In this document: in pieces, positions 23,929 through 32,981 of the stretch
Layout: every line of letters starts with the position of its first letter
Position numbering within the stretch: the stretch's first letter is position 1
Assembly: GCF_000732485.2 (NCBI RefSeq)
Contig: NZ_JAQV02000014.1
Coordinates: forward strand, 1 to 38,431
DNA length: 38,431 nt
Origin: Bacillus sp. SJS
GTDB lineage: Bacteria > Bacillota > Bacilli > Bacillales > Bacillaceae
Direction of reading: 5' to 3'
The notes under the pieces: model-generated
Told to the model about the DNA's origin: nothing
Seen by the model: the letters and a program-made list of their open reading frames with translations, nothing else
Database searches by the model: none
Translations under genes and position numbers: made by a program

Positions 23929-25423
23929 ACCGAAACGCCTCCATCCGGCAGCAGCCATTATTAATTTTATTAAACTGTTAAAAGAAATGATTATTCCGCT
24001 TGTCATCTTTATTTTTGCGAACAGAGGAGATGGACTTCTTGGAGTGCTGATGTATTCGGGTGCGGGGCTTTTTTTGCTCCTGCTGATTGCATTCAGTTTG
24101 ATCAGGTGGCTTAAGTTCACGTACCGCATTGAAGAGGATGAGCTTCGGATAGAGCAAGGGCTTTTTGTGAAGCAAAAGCGGTTCGTTCCTGTGGAAAGAG
24201 TTCAAACCATTAATACGAGAGCCGGAGTCATACAGCAGTTGTTCGGACTTGTCCGTTTGGAAATCGAAACAGCGAGCGGCGGGGCAGAAGCAGAAATTGA
24301 ACTGACCGCTATTTCCAAGAGTGAAGCGGCAGCGATTAAGCATGCATTGAATGAACGGAAAAACGTAATAAAGGCGGAGAATACTGGGGAAGTGCGGCTT
24401 GAGGATCAGTCGGAACTGTTGGATGAAAAATTGACCTACAAGATGACGCGGAAGGAGCTGCTCATCGGGGCAGCGACAAGCAGCGGAATCGGCGTCGTTT
24501 TATCAGCGATATTTGCATTCGGATCTCAGCTTGATGAAGTGCTTCCGGTAGATTCTATATTTAAGAGGTTTGAGTTTTTGACTCATTCAGGTGTACCATT
24601 TCTGGCCTTTGTCATTTTTCTTGGATTTTTCATTGCCTGGCTCCTCAGTATAGCGGGAATTCTCTTGAAATATTCCGGGTTTAAGCTTGAAAAAACAGGA
24701 GATGAATTCGTCATATCACGGGGGCTGATTGAAAAAAACCAGCTTACAATTCCGATAAGGCGAATTCAGGCAGTGAAAATTACGGAAAATCCGTTGAGGC
24801 AGCCTCTTGGCTATGCCACCGTACAGCTCATATGTGCGAGCGGCAAGGCAGATAATGACGGCCTCTCAGCAGCCATTTTTCCATTTGTTAAAACAAAGGA
24901 AGCTGTGAAGCTGCTTGAGGAATTTCTTCCTGAATATACATACAGCATGGAAAAAATCTCTGTTCCTAAGAGAGCGTTAAGAAAATACGTCTTTAGGTAT
25001 ACGTGGCCTTCCCTTATTCCTGCTGGGATTTTGATTTTCCTGTTTCCGCACTGGGGATGGTTTTCGCTTATTCTAATCCCGTTGTTTGCTTTGTTTGGTT
25101 TCTGGGCTCATAAAGATTCGGGGTATCGAATAGGTGGGGAGCAGCTGACCCTCCATGCAAGGGCAATCAGCAAATACTCCGTTGTTTTGCCTAAAAAGAG
25201 AATGCAGCAGATGCAGATTACCCAAAGTGTTTTTCAAAAGCAGGGAGATCTTGCAACAGCCGGGACTTCTGTTATGTCTAATGTATTTGGAGCCCATTTC
25301 TCGGTAAAGGACCTGGAGCTTGAAGACGGCAGCCGGATTTATGATTGGTATTCAAATCGTCGTCTATCAAGTGATGCTGGCGATGATACCAATAACAGCC
25401 AGCAGGACGATGACCGCGATTAA
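23918..25423 (+). CDS. ydbT: YdbT, membrane protein with three bPH2 (DUF304) domains
   Basis: 501 residues. Three repeats of the PH-like pattern are visible: FTYRIEEDELRIEQGLFVKQKRF with VERVQTINTRAG (about 68-110), FKLEKTGDEFVISRGLIEKNQ with PIRRIQAVKI (about 266-300), and YRIGGEQLTLHARAI with PKKRMQQMQIT (about 405-445). Each pair of domains is separated by two transmembrane helices (about 20-65, 185-250 and 360-395). It is translated together with ydbS (11-bp overlap). Its last 57 bp overlap the end of the convergent rhomboid gene. Function is not established beyond the bacteriocin-resistance link reported for the pair. Confidence 0.88.
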   Translation: MMSEPKRLHPAAAIINFIKLLKEMIIPLVIFIFANRGDGLLGVLMYSGAGLFLLLLIAFSLIRWLKFTYRIEEDELRIEQGLFVKQKRFVPVERVQTINTRAGVIQQLFGLVRLEIETASGGAEAEIELTAISKSEAAAIKHALNERKNVIKAENTGEVRLEDQSELLDEKLTYKMTRKELLIGAATSSGIGVVLSAIFAFGSQLDEVLPVDSIFKRFEFLTHSGVPFLAFVIFLGFFIAWLLSIAGILLKYSGFKLEKTGDEFVISRGLIEKNQLTIPIRRIQAVKITENPLRQPLGYATVQLICASGKADNDGLSAAIFPFVKTKEAVKLLEEFLPEYTYSMEKISVPKRALRKYVFRYTWPSLIPAGILIFLFPHWGWFSLILIPLFALFGFWAHKDSGYRIGGEQLTLHARAISKYSVVLPKKRMQQMQITQSVFQKQGDLATAGTSVMSNVFGAHFSVKDLELEDGSRIYDWYSNRRLSSDAGDDTNNSQQDDDRD

Positions 25424-26080
25424 AATGGTTTTCCGGTCCCATTTAACTGGCTTTGCGCGTTTGCTTTCACTATAAAAAGTATAGTGGGCAAACGCTTCTT
25501 TTTTTAGAAGGATGGCAGCCAGTCCAAATCCGGCAGCCAATCCGAAAAAATGAGCGACAGCATTGGTGGAAGGGGAAAAGAATGAAGTGAGAAGGCTTAA
25601 GGCTAGAATAATAACAAGCACTTGCGCATTTGCCTGACTCATTCTGCTTTTTCGGAAAAAGGCCATAAACAGATAACAGCCGAACAAACCGAAAATAGCT
25701 CCGGAAGCTCCGACGTGGCTGTAATCAGGAGGCTGAATGAAATAGGTGGCCGCATTTCCGGCGATGCCTGATCCGAAATAAATCAGTGCGAAACGCCCTT
25801 TTTTAAGCATTTCTTCCAAGGCAGGAGCGAATAAGATAAGGGACAGAGTATTGAAAAACAAATGGGTAAAGCTCGCGTGAAGGAAAATGGGTGTAATCAG
25901 TCTCCACCACTGTCCGTCTGATATGGCGGCATTGAATCCATCAGCTTGTGAAAACCAGTAAGGGGCATCCTTGAATGGAAGGGAAAAAAATGCCCATAGA
26001 AGGACCTGCAGTCCTATAATGAAGGTGGTCAGCGGAAATTTGGCCATGAATGAAGAAAAGCTTTCAGTTCGGATAAACAC
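25367..26080 (-). CDS. ydcA: Rhomboid-family intramembrane serine protease YdcA
   Basis: 237 residues from a GTG that lies 9 nt after AAAGGAGG. Six or so hydrophobic segments span about 17-32, 60-90, 97-115, 122-142, 152-195 and 217-237. Catalytic serine S126 in GASGAIFG and histidine H177 in NAVAHFFGLAAG form the rhomboid dyad, with HASFTHLFFN (68-77) as the usual oxyanion-side motif. It should cleave membrane proteins inside the bilayer; the substrate is unknown. The gene converges with ydbT and the coding ends overlap by 57 bp. Confidence 0.9.
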   Translation of the reverse strand: MFIRTESFSSFMAKFPLTTFIIGLQVLLWAFFSLPFKDAPYWFSQADGFNAAISDGQWWRLITPIFLHASFTHLFFNTLSLILFAPALEEMLKKGRFALIYFGSGIAGNAATYFIQPPDYSHVGASGAIFGLFGCYLFMAFFRKSRMSQANAQVLVIILALSLLTSFFSPSTNAVAHFFGLAAGFGLAAILLKKEAFAHYTFYSESKRAKPVKWDRKTILIAVIVLLAVIGIIASIT

Positions 26081-26164
26081 TCGGACCCGCCTCCTTTAGA
26101 TGTTTAGTTCATTTATATGGAACGGGACAATGAATAGTACAAGGGAATTGGAAAGGAGAATTGG

Positions 26165-26530
26165 ATGATAACGGGGATTGGGTTAGATATAGTAGATATG
26201 GAAAGAATTCGGGCTCTGGAAAATCGTCACCCGCGCTTTCCGCAAAGAATACTTGGCAAAGAAGAATGGCTGATTTATGAACAGTTAACAGGTGTCCGCA
26301 AAACGGAATTTCTGGCGGGCAGGTTTGCCTGCAAGGAAGCTTTTGCAAAGGCGTCCGGTCTTGGAATCGGAAAATCCCTTAGCTTTCAAGACATTCAAAT
26401 AGTTAAAGAAAAAAGCGGAAAGCCCGCTGTTATAGCCTCCGGATTCAGCGATGCAAGGATTTTGGTCTCCATTACCCATACGAAGGAATATGCCGCCGCC
26501 CAGATTATCATGGAAAGCCTGTCAAGCTAG
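26165..26530 (+). CDS. acpS: Holo-[acyl-carrier-protein] synthase
   Basis: 121 residues, ATG behind AAAGGAG. AcpS transfers 4'-phosphopantetheine from CoA to a serine of apo-ACP, activating it for fatty-acid synthesis. Metal-binding D8 in GIGLDIVDMERI and E58 in GRFACKEAFAKA are present, as is VSITHTKEYAAAQ near the C-terminus. Divergent to ydcA and upstream of ydcC, the same order as in B. subtilis. Confidence 0.96.
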   Translation: MITGIGLDIVDMERIRALENRHPRFPQRILGKEEWLIYEQLTGVRKTEFLAGRFACKEAFAKASGLGIGKSLSFQDIQIVKEKSGKPAVIASGFSDARILVSITHTKEYAAAQIIMESLSS

Positions 26531-26645
26531 TCTGCATATTCACCCGGTCTGTCTCATATATTTGTATCGGAATGGGAGAGACAAGTGTTTTGGCACTGTT
26601 TTTCTTACACTTTATTGTGAGATAAAGCAAAGGGGCTGAAAAAGG

Positions 26646-27656
26646 GTGAAAAGAAGCTTAAGTTTGTTGCTGGTAGGGCTGATAGCTGTCTTTCTAATGT
26701 CTGCCTGCGGAAACAAATCCCAGAATGACGTAGTGAAAGGGCTGGATAAGAAGGTTGAGGATACTGAAAGCTATAAAACGAAAGCGAAAATGACGCTTCA
26801 GACAGGCAGTGAACCTCAAGTCTATGATGTGGAAATCTGGTACAAGGAACCTTCCTTCTACCGTGTAAACCTGAAGAATCCAGCGAAAGAGCAAAGCCAG
26901 ATGATCTTGCGCAATGAGGAAGGCGTTTATGTCCTGACACCTTCTCTCAACAAAAGCTTCCGTTTCCAAAGCGACTGGCCGAAAAACAGCAGCCAGGCGT
27001 ACCTATTCGAATCTTTAGTGAAAGATATTGTTTCTGACAAAGCAGCGATCTTTAAAGCGACGGAAAAGCAGTATGTATTTGAAACGAAAACCAACTATCA
27101 AAACAATTCCATGCTGCCGATGCAGGAAATAACGTTTAATAAGAAGGATTTGTCACCTGCAAGCGTGAAAGTGATGGATCCGGATCGCAACGCCCTGGTC
27201 ACGGTCGAATTTAAAGACTTTGAATTCAACCCCTCCTTCGATAAAGACTCCTTCAATATGGAGAAAAACATGTCATTCGGTATGATGGACCTTCCGGCTG
27301 CCGCACCGGTAGACAAGGAGCCTTTTGCTGTTAAATATCCGATGGAAATGCCGGAGGGAGTCAAGCTGATTCAGGAAAAAGAGCTTGAAACAAACAATGG
27401 CAAACGAATTGTTATGACGTTTGCAGGCAAGAAGAACTTTACGATGATTCAGGAAAGAGCCAGTGTATCCTCTTCAGCCAAGGCTGTGACGGTCAATGGG
27501 GATCCGGCCGATTTAGGGTTTACAGTTGGTGCAATTAACGAAAATTCCATCACCTGGACTGCCGAGGGAGTGGAGTACATGATTGCATCAGAGGATATGA
27601 CTCCTGACGAAATGATGAATGCAGCGAGGTCGGTTCAAGGACAAACTGCAAAATGA
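26646..27656 (+). CDS. ydcC: YdcC, LolA-like lipoprotein (DUF4367)
   Basis: 336 residues from a GTG with AAAGGGG upstream. A lipoprotein signal peptide ends in LMSAC, with C21 as the lipidated residue, so the product sits on the outer face of the cell membrane. The middle (about 35-215) follows the LolA-like pattern (YKTKAKMTLQTGSEPQVYDVEIWYKEPSFYRV, EGVYVLTPSLNKSFRFQ), and the last 100 residues form a DUF4367-type domain. In B. subtilis ydcC is expressed during sporulation in the mother cell. No clear sigma-E site was identified here. A strong terminator follows. Confidence 0.88.
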   Translation: MKRSLSLLLVGLIAVFLMSACGNKSQNDVVKGLDKKVEDTESYKTKAKMTLQTGSEPQVYDVEIWYKEPSFYRVNLKNPAKEQSQMILRNEEGVYVLTPSLNKSFRFQSDWPKNSSQAYLFESLVKDIVSDKAAIFKATEKQYVFETKTNYQNNSMLPMQEITFNKKDLSPASVKVMDPDRNALVTVEFKDFEFNPSFDKDSFNMEKNMSFGMMDLPAAAPVDKEPFAVKYPMEMPEGVKLIQEKELETNNGKRIVMTFAGKKNFTMIQERASVSSSAKAVTVNGDPADLGFTVGAINENSITWTAEGVEYMIASEDMTPDEMMNAARSVQGQTAK

Positions 27657-27665
27657 TGCGAAAAC

Positions 27666-27697
27666 AGGAAGGTGCGATTCGCACCTTCCTTAAATTT
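27666..27697 (+). terminator. Intrinsic terminator of ydcC
   Basis: AGGAAGGTGCG (27666-27676), loop ATT, CGCACCTTCCT (27680-27690), then TAAATTTT. An 11-bp perfect stem; the T-run is broken. Confidence 0.8.
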
Positions 27698-27727
27698 TGT
27701 ATAGGGGTACACCTTCCTGTAATCCGT

Positions 27728-27757
27728 TTGACAAGAGCCTGTTCATAGTCGGATAAT
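27728..27757 (+). promoter_or_regulatory. Sigma-A promoter of alr
   Basis: TTGACA (27728-27733), 18-bp spacer, GATAAT (27752-27757), about 40 bp before the start codon. Confidence 0.75.
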
Positions 27758-27795
27758 CTTCTATAGCATGAATTTTGTCAGAGGATGTGTAGGGA

Positions 27796-28956
27796 ATGAG
27801 TGAGGATCTTACTTTTTATCGGGATACTTGGGCGGAAATTAATTTAGACGCCATTGAATATAATGTAAAGAGCATGATTCAGCATCTTGGCCGGGATGGT
27901 AAAGTAATTGCGGTCGTCAAAGCAAATGCATACGGGCACGGAGATTATGAGGTGGCTGAAACAGCTATTAAGGCGGGAGCTGATATGCTCGCCGTTGCAT
28001 TTGTGGATGAAGGAATAGCGCTTCGGAAAAAAGGGATGCGTTCGCCGATTCTTGTCCTTGGAGCATCACGGCCTGAAGATGTGCAAATCAGCATCGATTA
28101 TGATCTTACACTGACTGCGGTATCTCTCGATTGGGTTATGCAGGCAGAAAAATATGCAGCTGACGGGGAGCTTGCTTTCCATATTAAGCTGGATACAGGA
28201 ATGGGACGCCTTGGCATCACAAAGAGAGAAGAGCTGGAGGCTGTCATTGAGTTTGCATGCACCTCTGCCCATCTGAAACTTGGCGGGATTTTCACGCATT
28301 TCGCAACGGCTGATGAACTGGATTCTGATTACGCGGAATATCAGTTTGCAGCATTTGAAAAACTGATCGATGGGATCGCTTCTCCGGAGTGGATGATTCA
28401 TTGCGCAAACAGCGCGGCAGGACTTAGATTTCCCGGACGGATATTCAATACTGTAAGGCTTGGAATTTCCATGTATGGCCTTGCCCCTTCCATGGAGCTC
28501 AAAGAAAATTTGCCTTATCCATTGGAGGAAGCCCTGTCCCTTCATACAAAACTGGTTCACGTTAAAAAAATAGCAAAAGGTGAAAAGGTCAGCTATGGGG
28601 CAGCCTATACAGCGGAAGAAGATGAATGGATCGGAACGCTTCCTGTCGGATATGCCGACGGATGGATTCGGCGTCTTAAGGATTCCGAGGTGCTTGCTGA
28701 CGGAATGAGGGTGCCGATTGTCGGCAGAATCTGCATGGATCAGTGCATGATTCGACTTCCTCGAAAAATGCCGATTGGAACACAAGTTACCCTGATTGGA
28801 AGACAATCAGAAGAATATATTCCCATTGATGAGATTGCCGGGCGTCTGGAAACCATCAATTACGAAGTTCCTTGTATTTTGTCGGCCAGAGTCCCCCGTA
28901 TGTTTTTGCGAAATAAGAGTATAATGGAAGTTAGGAACCCCATTATCCAATCATAA
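27796..28956 (+). CDS. alr: Alanine racemase
   Basis: 386 residues. Alr is a PLP enzyme that interconverts L- and D-alanine and supplies D-alanine for Ddl and teichoic-acid D-alanylation. PLP lysine K42 lies in VVKANAYGHG (40-49), and the opposite catalytic tyrosine is Y267 in KVSYGAAY; HIKLDTGMGRLG and SRPEDVQIS are further family motifs. N-terminal TIM barrel, C-terminal beta domain with VGRICMDQCM. Weak ribosome site (GAGGATGTGTAGGG). The last codons run into a region with a hairpin but no T-run, so some read-through into the toxin-antitoxin genes is possible. Confidence 0.96.
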   Translation: MSEDLTFYRDTWAEINLDAIEYNVKSMIQHLGRDGKVIAVVKANAYGHGDYEVAETAIKAGADMLAVAFVDEGIALRKKGMRSPILVLGASRPEDVQISIDYDLTLTAVSLDWVMQAEKYAADGELAFHIKLDTGMGRLGITKREELEAVIEFACTSAHLKLGGIFTHFATADELDSDYAEYQFAAFEKLIDGIASPEWMIHCANSAAGLRFPGRIFNTVRLGISMYGLAPSMELKENLPYPLEEALSLHTKLVHVKKIAKGEKVSYGAAYTAEEDEWIGTLPVGYADGWIRRLKDSEVLADGMRVPIVGRICMDQCMIRLPRKMPIGTQVTLIGRQSEEYIPIDEIAGRLETINYEVPCILSARVPRMFLRNKSIMEVRNPIIQS

Positions 28957-29027
28957 TCAGCTAAAAAAAGGCTGATAGATGGGGATTAATCATACTTGAG
29001 GCATTAAGAGATTATTTAGAAAATAGT

Positions 29028-29055
29028 TTGCTTCTCGCATCAATAGTGGTATGAT
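29028..29055 (+). promoter_or_regulatory. Candidate sigma-A promoter of ndoAI-ndoA
   Basis: TTGCTT (29028-29033), 16-bp spacer, TATGAT (29050-29055), about 50 bp before the antitoxin start. Confidence 0.6.
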
Positions 29056-29106
29056 TGACTATGGAATGGAATAACGGGTGTGCAAGTTTGGTGGAGGTGT
29101 ATGTTT

Positions 29107-29388
29107 GTGTCTGAATCCAGCGCAACGACTGAAATTATGATCCGCTTACCGCAGACATTAGTGTCAGAATTGGACAGTCTTGTCAAACAAGAGAACGGAA
29201 ATCGAAGCGAGCTTATTTATCAGGCGACAAAAATGTATCTTCGTGAACGCAAAAAGCGCCAAATTCGTGAATCCATGAGACGCGGATACATGGAAATGGC
29301 CAAGATTAACCTCAATATTGCTTCCGAAGCTTTCATGGCAGAATCAGAGGCTGATCATACCGTAGACCGCTTAGTAAGCGGAGGTTGA
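29107..29388 (+). CDS. ndoAI: Antitoxin EndoAI (MazE-type, ribbon-helix-helix)
   Basis: 93 residues from the GTG at 29107, which is 9 nt after GGAGG; the ATG at 29101 is only 3 nt from it, and the GTG gives the exact length of B. subtilis NdoAI. The N-terminal RHH fold ([21 protein letters not shown]) binds DNA and dimerises; the C-terminal [19 protein letters not shown] and VDRLVSGG bind and block the toxin. The gene stops 4 bp before ndoA, and its end carries the GGAGG used by the toxin gene. Confidence 0.95.
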   Translation: MSESSATTEIMIRLPQTLVSELDSLVKQENGNRSELIYQATKMYLRERKKRQIRESMRRGYMEMAKINLNIASEAFMAESEADHTVDRLVSGG

Positions 29389-29392
29389 TCCT

Positions 29393-29743
29393 TTGATTGT
29401 TAAACGCGGCGACGTTTATTTTGCTGACTTATCTCCTGTGGTGGGTTCTGAACAGGGAGGCGTTCGTCCAGTTTTAATCATTCAAAACGATATCGGCAAC
29501 CGGTTTAGCCCCACTGTCATTGTTGCAGCTATTACTGCCCAAATCCAAAAGGCGAAATTGCCGACTCATGTCGAGATTGACGCAAAACGCTATGGCTTTG
29601 AACGGGACTCTGTTATTTTGCTGGAGCAAATCCGGACAATCGACAAACAGCGACTAACCGATAAGATTACTCATCTTGATGATGAAATGATGGATAAAGT
29701 GGATGAAGCCTTGCAGATAAGCCTCGGACTTATTGATTTTTAA
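29393..29743 (+). CDS. ndoA: Endoribonuclease EndoA (MazF toxin)
   Basis: 116 residues from a TTG start 8 nt after GGAGG, as in B. subtilis. The MazF fold is clear: [31 protein letters not shown], then [10 protein letters not shown] and [18 protein letters not shown]. The enzyme cuts mRNA at UACAU-type sites in B. subtilis, and the antitoxin keeps it off. Key residues expected for catalysis (R25 in GGVRPV and T48 in AAIT) are present. The following rsbR is separate, with a terminator between. Confidence 0.96.
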   Translation: MIVKRGDVYFADLSPVVGSEQGGVRPVLIIQNDIGNRFSPTVIVAAITAQIQKAKLPTHVEIDAKRYGFERDSVILLEQIRTIDKQRLTDKITHLDDEMMDKVDEALQISLGLIDF

Positions 29744-29758
29744 TCGAATACCCAAAAT

Positions 29759-29798
29759 AAAAAGGGAGTTGCTATATCCAGCGGCTCCCTTTTTATTT
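29759..29798 (+). terminator. Intrinsic terminator of ndoAI-ndoA
   Basis: AAAAAGGGAG (29759-29768) pairs with CTCCCTTTTT (29785-29794), extended inward by TTGC/GCGG with G-U pairs, then ATTTTAT. Confidence 0.85.
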
Positions 29799-29909
29799 TA
29801 TAATGAAAATAATTAGACACAGACTGTTATACCGGGGATGAGAGCGAAACCCACAACTTGGAAACTCCTTTTCGCCGGCACATTCCTTTTTTTTGTTTAC
29901 ATAAATAGG

Positions 29910-29915
29910 TATAAT
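29910..29915 (+). promoter_or_regulatory. Candidate -10 box of the rsbR operon
   Basis: TATAAT with AGG before it, 48 bp upstream of the rsbR start. The -35 region is a T-run without a good match (TTTTTT or TTTGTT), so the promoter call is only partial. A sigma-A promoter at this place drives rsbRSTU in B. subtilis. Confidence 0.4.
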
Positions 29916-29963
29916 GTGATGAGTGTATATATAATAGATTTTAGGGAATAAGGGGGGATTTAC

Positions 29964-30800
29964 ATGAATCAGGAATACAACCCGATTTTAGCATTTTTAC
30001 GCGAGAATCAGACGGAGATTGCAGAAAGTTGGTTTGCAGCTCTTAAGGAATTGGATGACCGTAAATATTCAGAACTCATGTCGGATTCTGCTTATATGAA
30101 TACAGCGCAGGATTTCATCAATGTTCTGCTTCAGCATATGGAGGGAACCGCTGAGAACCATGATCAGCTAGTAACCAACTTTTCTTCCCGACTTGTACAA
30201 GCCGGCTGGTCGCTGACCTTTATTACAAAAGGTGTTAAGCAGCTGGGGCTTATTATCTTTTCAAAGATGACGGAAGATGCTGCCGAAGAGGACAAGATGA
30301 AATTGGTTTGGGAGTTTGACCAAAATTTTTCTCCGCTCACAGAAGAACTTCTGCTGGAATATGCCGCTTCATGGGAAAGAACTGTTTCGCTTCAGAAAAT
30401 AGCGCTTCAGGAACTATCCGCCCCGCTTATTCCTGTATTTGAACATATAACCGTGATGCCCCTGGTGGGAACGATTGATACAGAAAGAGCCAAACGCATC
30501 ATGGAAAATCTGTTGGATGGTGTTGTGAAGCACCGTTCTCAAGTCGTATTAATTGATATAACCGGGGTTCCGGTAGTGGATACGATGGTCGCCCACCACA
30601 TAATTCAGGCTTCCGAGGCAGTGCGCCTTGTAGGAGCAAAATGTCTTCTTGTCGGCATTCGTCCTGAAATTGCCCAGACCATTGTGAATCTTGGAATCAA
30701 CCTGAATCAGATAACAACGAAGAACTCACTTCAAAAAGGTATTGAAGCTGCGTTGGAAATGACAAATAGAAATATCGTCTCAACGGGGGAATTAGTATGA
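29964..30800 (+). CDS. rsbR: RsbR (RsbRA), stressosome co-antagonist
   Basis: 278 residues. With RsbS it builds the stressosome, the large sensory complex that holds RsbT until stress. The N-terminal half (1-150) is the non-haem globin sensor domain; the C-terminal half is a STAS domain with [17 protein letters not shown] and [16 protein letters not shown]. The phosphorylated threonines known as T171 and T205 in B. subtilis correspond to T173 and T207 here. ATG behind AGGGGGG. Its stop overlaps the rsbS start as ATGA. Confidence 0.96.
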   Translation: MNQEYNPILAFLRENQTEIAESWFAALKELDDRKYSELMSDSAYMNTAQDFINVLLQHMEGTAENHDQLVTNFSSRLVQAGWSLTFITKGVKQLGLIIFSKMTEDAAEEDKMKLVWEFDQNFSPLTEELLLEYAASWERTVSLQKIALQELSAPLIPVFEHITVMPLVGTIDTERAKRIMENLLDGVVKHRSQVVLIDITGVPVVDTMVAHHIIQASEAVRLVGAKCLLVGIRPEIAQTIVNLGINLNQITTKNSLQKGIEAALEMTNRNIVSTGELV

Positions 30801-31162
30801 GAACGCCAAGAATACCCATTTTAAAATTGAAAGATTGCCTTCTCATTTCAATTCAATGGGAATTGGACGATCAGACTGCTCTGCAATTTCAGGAAGACCT
30901 TCTTCATAAAATTCATGAAACGGGTGCCAACGGTGTCGTGATTGATTTGACTTCTGTTGATGTCATCGATTCATTTATTGCCAAGGTACTTGGAGATGTG
31001 ATCAGCATGTCCAAGCTAATGGGTGCTACAGTCGTTCTTACAGGTATTCAGCCTGCAGTAGCGATCACTCTAATCGAGCTCGGCATTCAGCTTGAAGACG
31101 TGAAGACCGCATTAGATTTAGAAAAAGGACTTGAGACACTTCAGCAGGAATTGGGGGAATAG
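30797..31162 (+). CDS. rsbS: RsbS, stressosome antagonist (STAS)
   Basis: 121 residues, a single STAS domain. S59 in [12 protein letters not shown] is the residue RsbT phosphorylates to leave the stressosome. Overlaps rsbR by 4 bp, and only 3 bp separate its stop from rsbT. The ribosome site for rsbT (GGGGGA) lies in its last codons. Confidence 0.96.
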   Translation: MRTPRIPILKLKDCLLISIQWELDDQTALQFQEDLLHKIHETGANGVVIDLTSVDVIDSFIAKVLGDVISMSKLMGATVVLTGIQPAVAITLIELGIQLEDVKTALDLEKGLETLQQELGE

Positions 31163-31165
31163 CCA

Positions 31166-31567
31166 ATGGACAACCAATCCTGTGTAAAAATAGTGACGGA
31201 ATGGGATATCGTTGCAGCACGCCAGCTTGGGCGCAACGTAGCGAAAGAGCTTGGTTTCGGAACTGTAGACCAGGCGAGAATTACCACCGCCATATCTGAA
31301 TTGGCAAGAAACATTTATTTATACGCTGGCCAGGGCCAGCTTTGCATAGAACAGATAGAAGAGTACGGAAAAAGAGGACTGAAAATAATAGCCATTGATA
31401 GTGGTCCCGGAATTCCTGATATTCGCAAAGTCATGGAAGACGGCTTTTCAACTTCAGGAGGACTCGGTGCCGGATTGCCAGGTGTAAAACGGCTGATGGA
31501 TGAGTTTAACATTCAGTCTGCTTCTGGGGAAGGGACCGACATACGAGCGGTCAAATGGCTTCGCTAG
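31166..31567 (+). CDS. rsbT: RsbT, serine kinase and RsbU activator
   Basis: 133 residues, GHKL kinase fold: N box ELARNIYLYAGQGQL, G1 DSGPGIPDI and G2 GGLGAGLPGVKRLMDEF. It phosphorylates RsbS and RsbR, is released under stress and binds RsbU to switch on its phosphatase. Within the tightly packed rsbR-S-T-U cluster. Confidence 0.96.
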   Translation: MDNQSCVKIVTEWDIVAARQLGRNVAKELGFGTVDQARITTAISELARNIYLYAGQGQLCIEQIEEYGKRGLKIIAIDSGPGIPDIRKVMEDGFSTSGGLGAGLPGVKRLMDEFNIQSASGEGTDIRAVKWLR

Positions 31568-31579
31568 GAGGCTGGCCTT

Positions 31580-32587
31580 ATGGAATTCAAGGAAGTTGTA
31601 GAAACTAAATATCGAGAGCTGCTTCACAATTATATAAGCGAACTAACAGAAACAGCACTATATCAAGGACAAAAATTCAGCAGACAAACGCTTCAGCAGC
31701 AAATTCCTCCTGAGGAAATTGTCAGCATCCACCGGAAAGTGCTTCAGGAACTGTATCCTGATATTCAGGAAGATGTGCTGAACTCTCTTGATTTTCTCCT
31801 TGAAGTGATGATGGGGTATGGACTTGCCTATCAGGAGCATCAAATTTTAAGGGATAAACAGCTTGAGATTAAGTCGGAGATTGAAATAGCCGCTAATGTG
31901 CAGCAGACATTGCTGGAAACGAAAATTCCGAACTGCAAAGAACTGGATATCGGTGCAGTGAGTATACCATCCAAACAAATGAATGGAGATTATCATCATT
32001 TTGTCCAGGATGAGAATCACATTAGCATTGCACTGGCCGATGTAATTGGAAAAGGAATTCCGGCTGCTTTATGTATGTCGATGATTAAATACACGATGGA
32101 CAGCCTTCCGGAATCACGTAAAGATCCTGGATTTGTGCTGGAAAACCTTAACCGTGTAGTTGAACAGAACGTGGATCCAAGTATGTTTATTACGATGTTC
32201 TACGGAATGTACGATTTGCACAGCCATTTGTTTTCATTTGCATCTGCGGGGCACGAACCCGGTTTTTATTATTCAAAGCGGGAAGATGTTTTCCATGATC
32301 TTGATGCAAGGGGACTGGTTCTCGGCGTTGATCAGAACGTGAAATACAAGCAGTATGATAAAAAAGTGGAATGCGGAGACATAATTGTTCTTTTATCTGA
32401 CGGTGTTTCCGAGAGCAGATCTGAAGACGGATTTGTTGAGAGATGCGAGATTTCTAATTTAATCAGAAAATATGAACACCTTCCCGCGCAGAAAATTGCA
32501 GACACGATTTATCAGGAATTTTTATCTATGCAGGATTTTCAGCTAAGGGATGATTTTACCTTTATTATTATCCGCAGAAATGTTTAA
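31580..32587 (+). CDS. rsbU: RsbU, PP2C-type phosphatase of RsbV
   Basis: 335 residues. The helical N-terminal domain (1-85, FKEVVETKYRELLHNYI) is the RsbT docking site; a coiled linker (about 85-115) leads to the PP2C phosphatase core with ADVIGKGIPAALCMSM, FASAGHEPGFYY and VLLSDGVSE, where the aspartates bind manganese. It removes phosphate from RsbV when RsbT is bound, which frees SigB. The start has TAGGAGG upstream. The last codons contain the -35 box of the SigB promoter. Confidence 0.96.
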   Translation: MEFKEVVETKYRELLHNYISELTETALYQGQKFSRQTLQQQIPPEEIVSIHRKVLQELYPDIQEDVLNSLDFLLEVMMGYGLAYQEHQILRDKQLEIKSEIEIAANVQQTLLETKIPNCKELDIGAVSIPSKQMNGDYHHFVQDENHISIALADVIGKGIPAALCMSMIKYTMDSLPESRKDPGFVLENLNRVVEQNVDPSMFITMFYGMYDLHSHLFSFASAGHEPGFYYSKREDVFHDLDARGLVLGVDQNVKYKQYDKKVECGDIIVLLSDGVSESRSEDGFVERCEISNLIRKYEHLPAQKIADTIYQEFLSMQDFQLRDDFTFIIIRRNV

Positions 32588-32607
32588 TAGTATTTGGAAA
32601 AGGGTAG
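32582..32607 (+). promoter_or_regulatory. SigB-dependent promoter of rsbV-rsbW-sigB-rsbX
   Basis: GTTTAA (32582-32587), 14-bp spacer, GGGTAG (32602-32607), against the SigB consensus GTTTAA-N13-15-GGGTAT. The -35 box includes the rsbU stop codon. This is the autoregulatory promoter known at the same place in B. subtilis. Confidence 0.93.
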
Positions 32608-32648
32608 GAAACTAGTAGCATAAATCGTATTGTCTGAGGTGAATTTTA

Positions 32649-32981
32649 ATGAATTTAAAAACAACTATTGAGAATATGGAACAAATGACGAAAGTAACAG
32701 TTTCAGGAGAAATTGATGCTTATACAGCGCCAAAGCTTAGAGAAGAATTACTTCCGCTTGCAGAACAAACCAAACCGCAGCTAGTGATCAGCCTGCGTGA
32801 TGTATCATATATGGATAGTACAGGTCTCGGTGTGTTTGTCGGACTTTTAAAAACAGTGAGGAAAAATGAAGGCGAGCTCCGCCTTGTTGAACTTTCCGAC
32901 CGTCTTGAAAGATTATTTACAATCACTGGACTTAATGACATCATCGATATTTCATCAAAAGCAGAAGGTGGGGTACAATGA
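32649..32981 (+). CDS. rsbV: RsbV, anti-anti-sigma factor
   Basis: 110 residues, STAS fold. S57 in [13 protein letters not shown] is the residue RsbW phosphorylates (S56 in B. subtilis, whose protein is one residue shorter there). Unphosphorylated RsbV binds RsbW and sets SigB free. Start behind GAGGTG. Its stop overlaps rsbW as ATGA. Confidence 0.97.
   Translation: MNLKTTIENMEQMTKVTVSGEIDAYTAPKLREELLPLAEQTKPQLVISLRDVSYMDSTGLGVFVGLLKTVRKNEGELRLVELSDRLERLFTITGLNDIIDISSKAEGGVQ

Noticed and set aside
28957-29000. ATCAGC/GCTGAT hairpin behind alr as a terminator
   Set aside because: It has an A-run in the loop and no T-run after the stem.
29080-29106. Earlier ATG starts for the antitoxin
   Set aside because: GGAGG is placed for the GTG at 29107, and that start gives the known 93-residue length.
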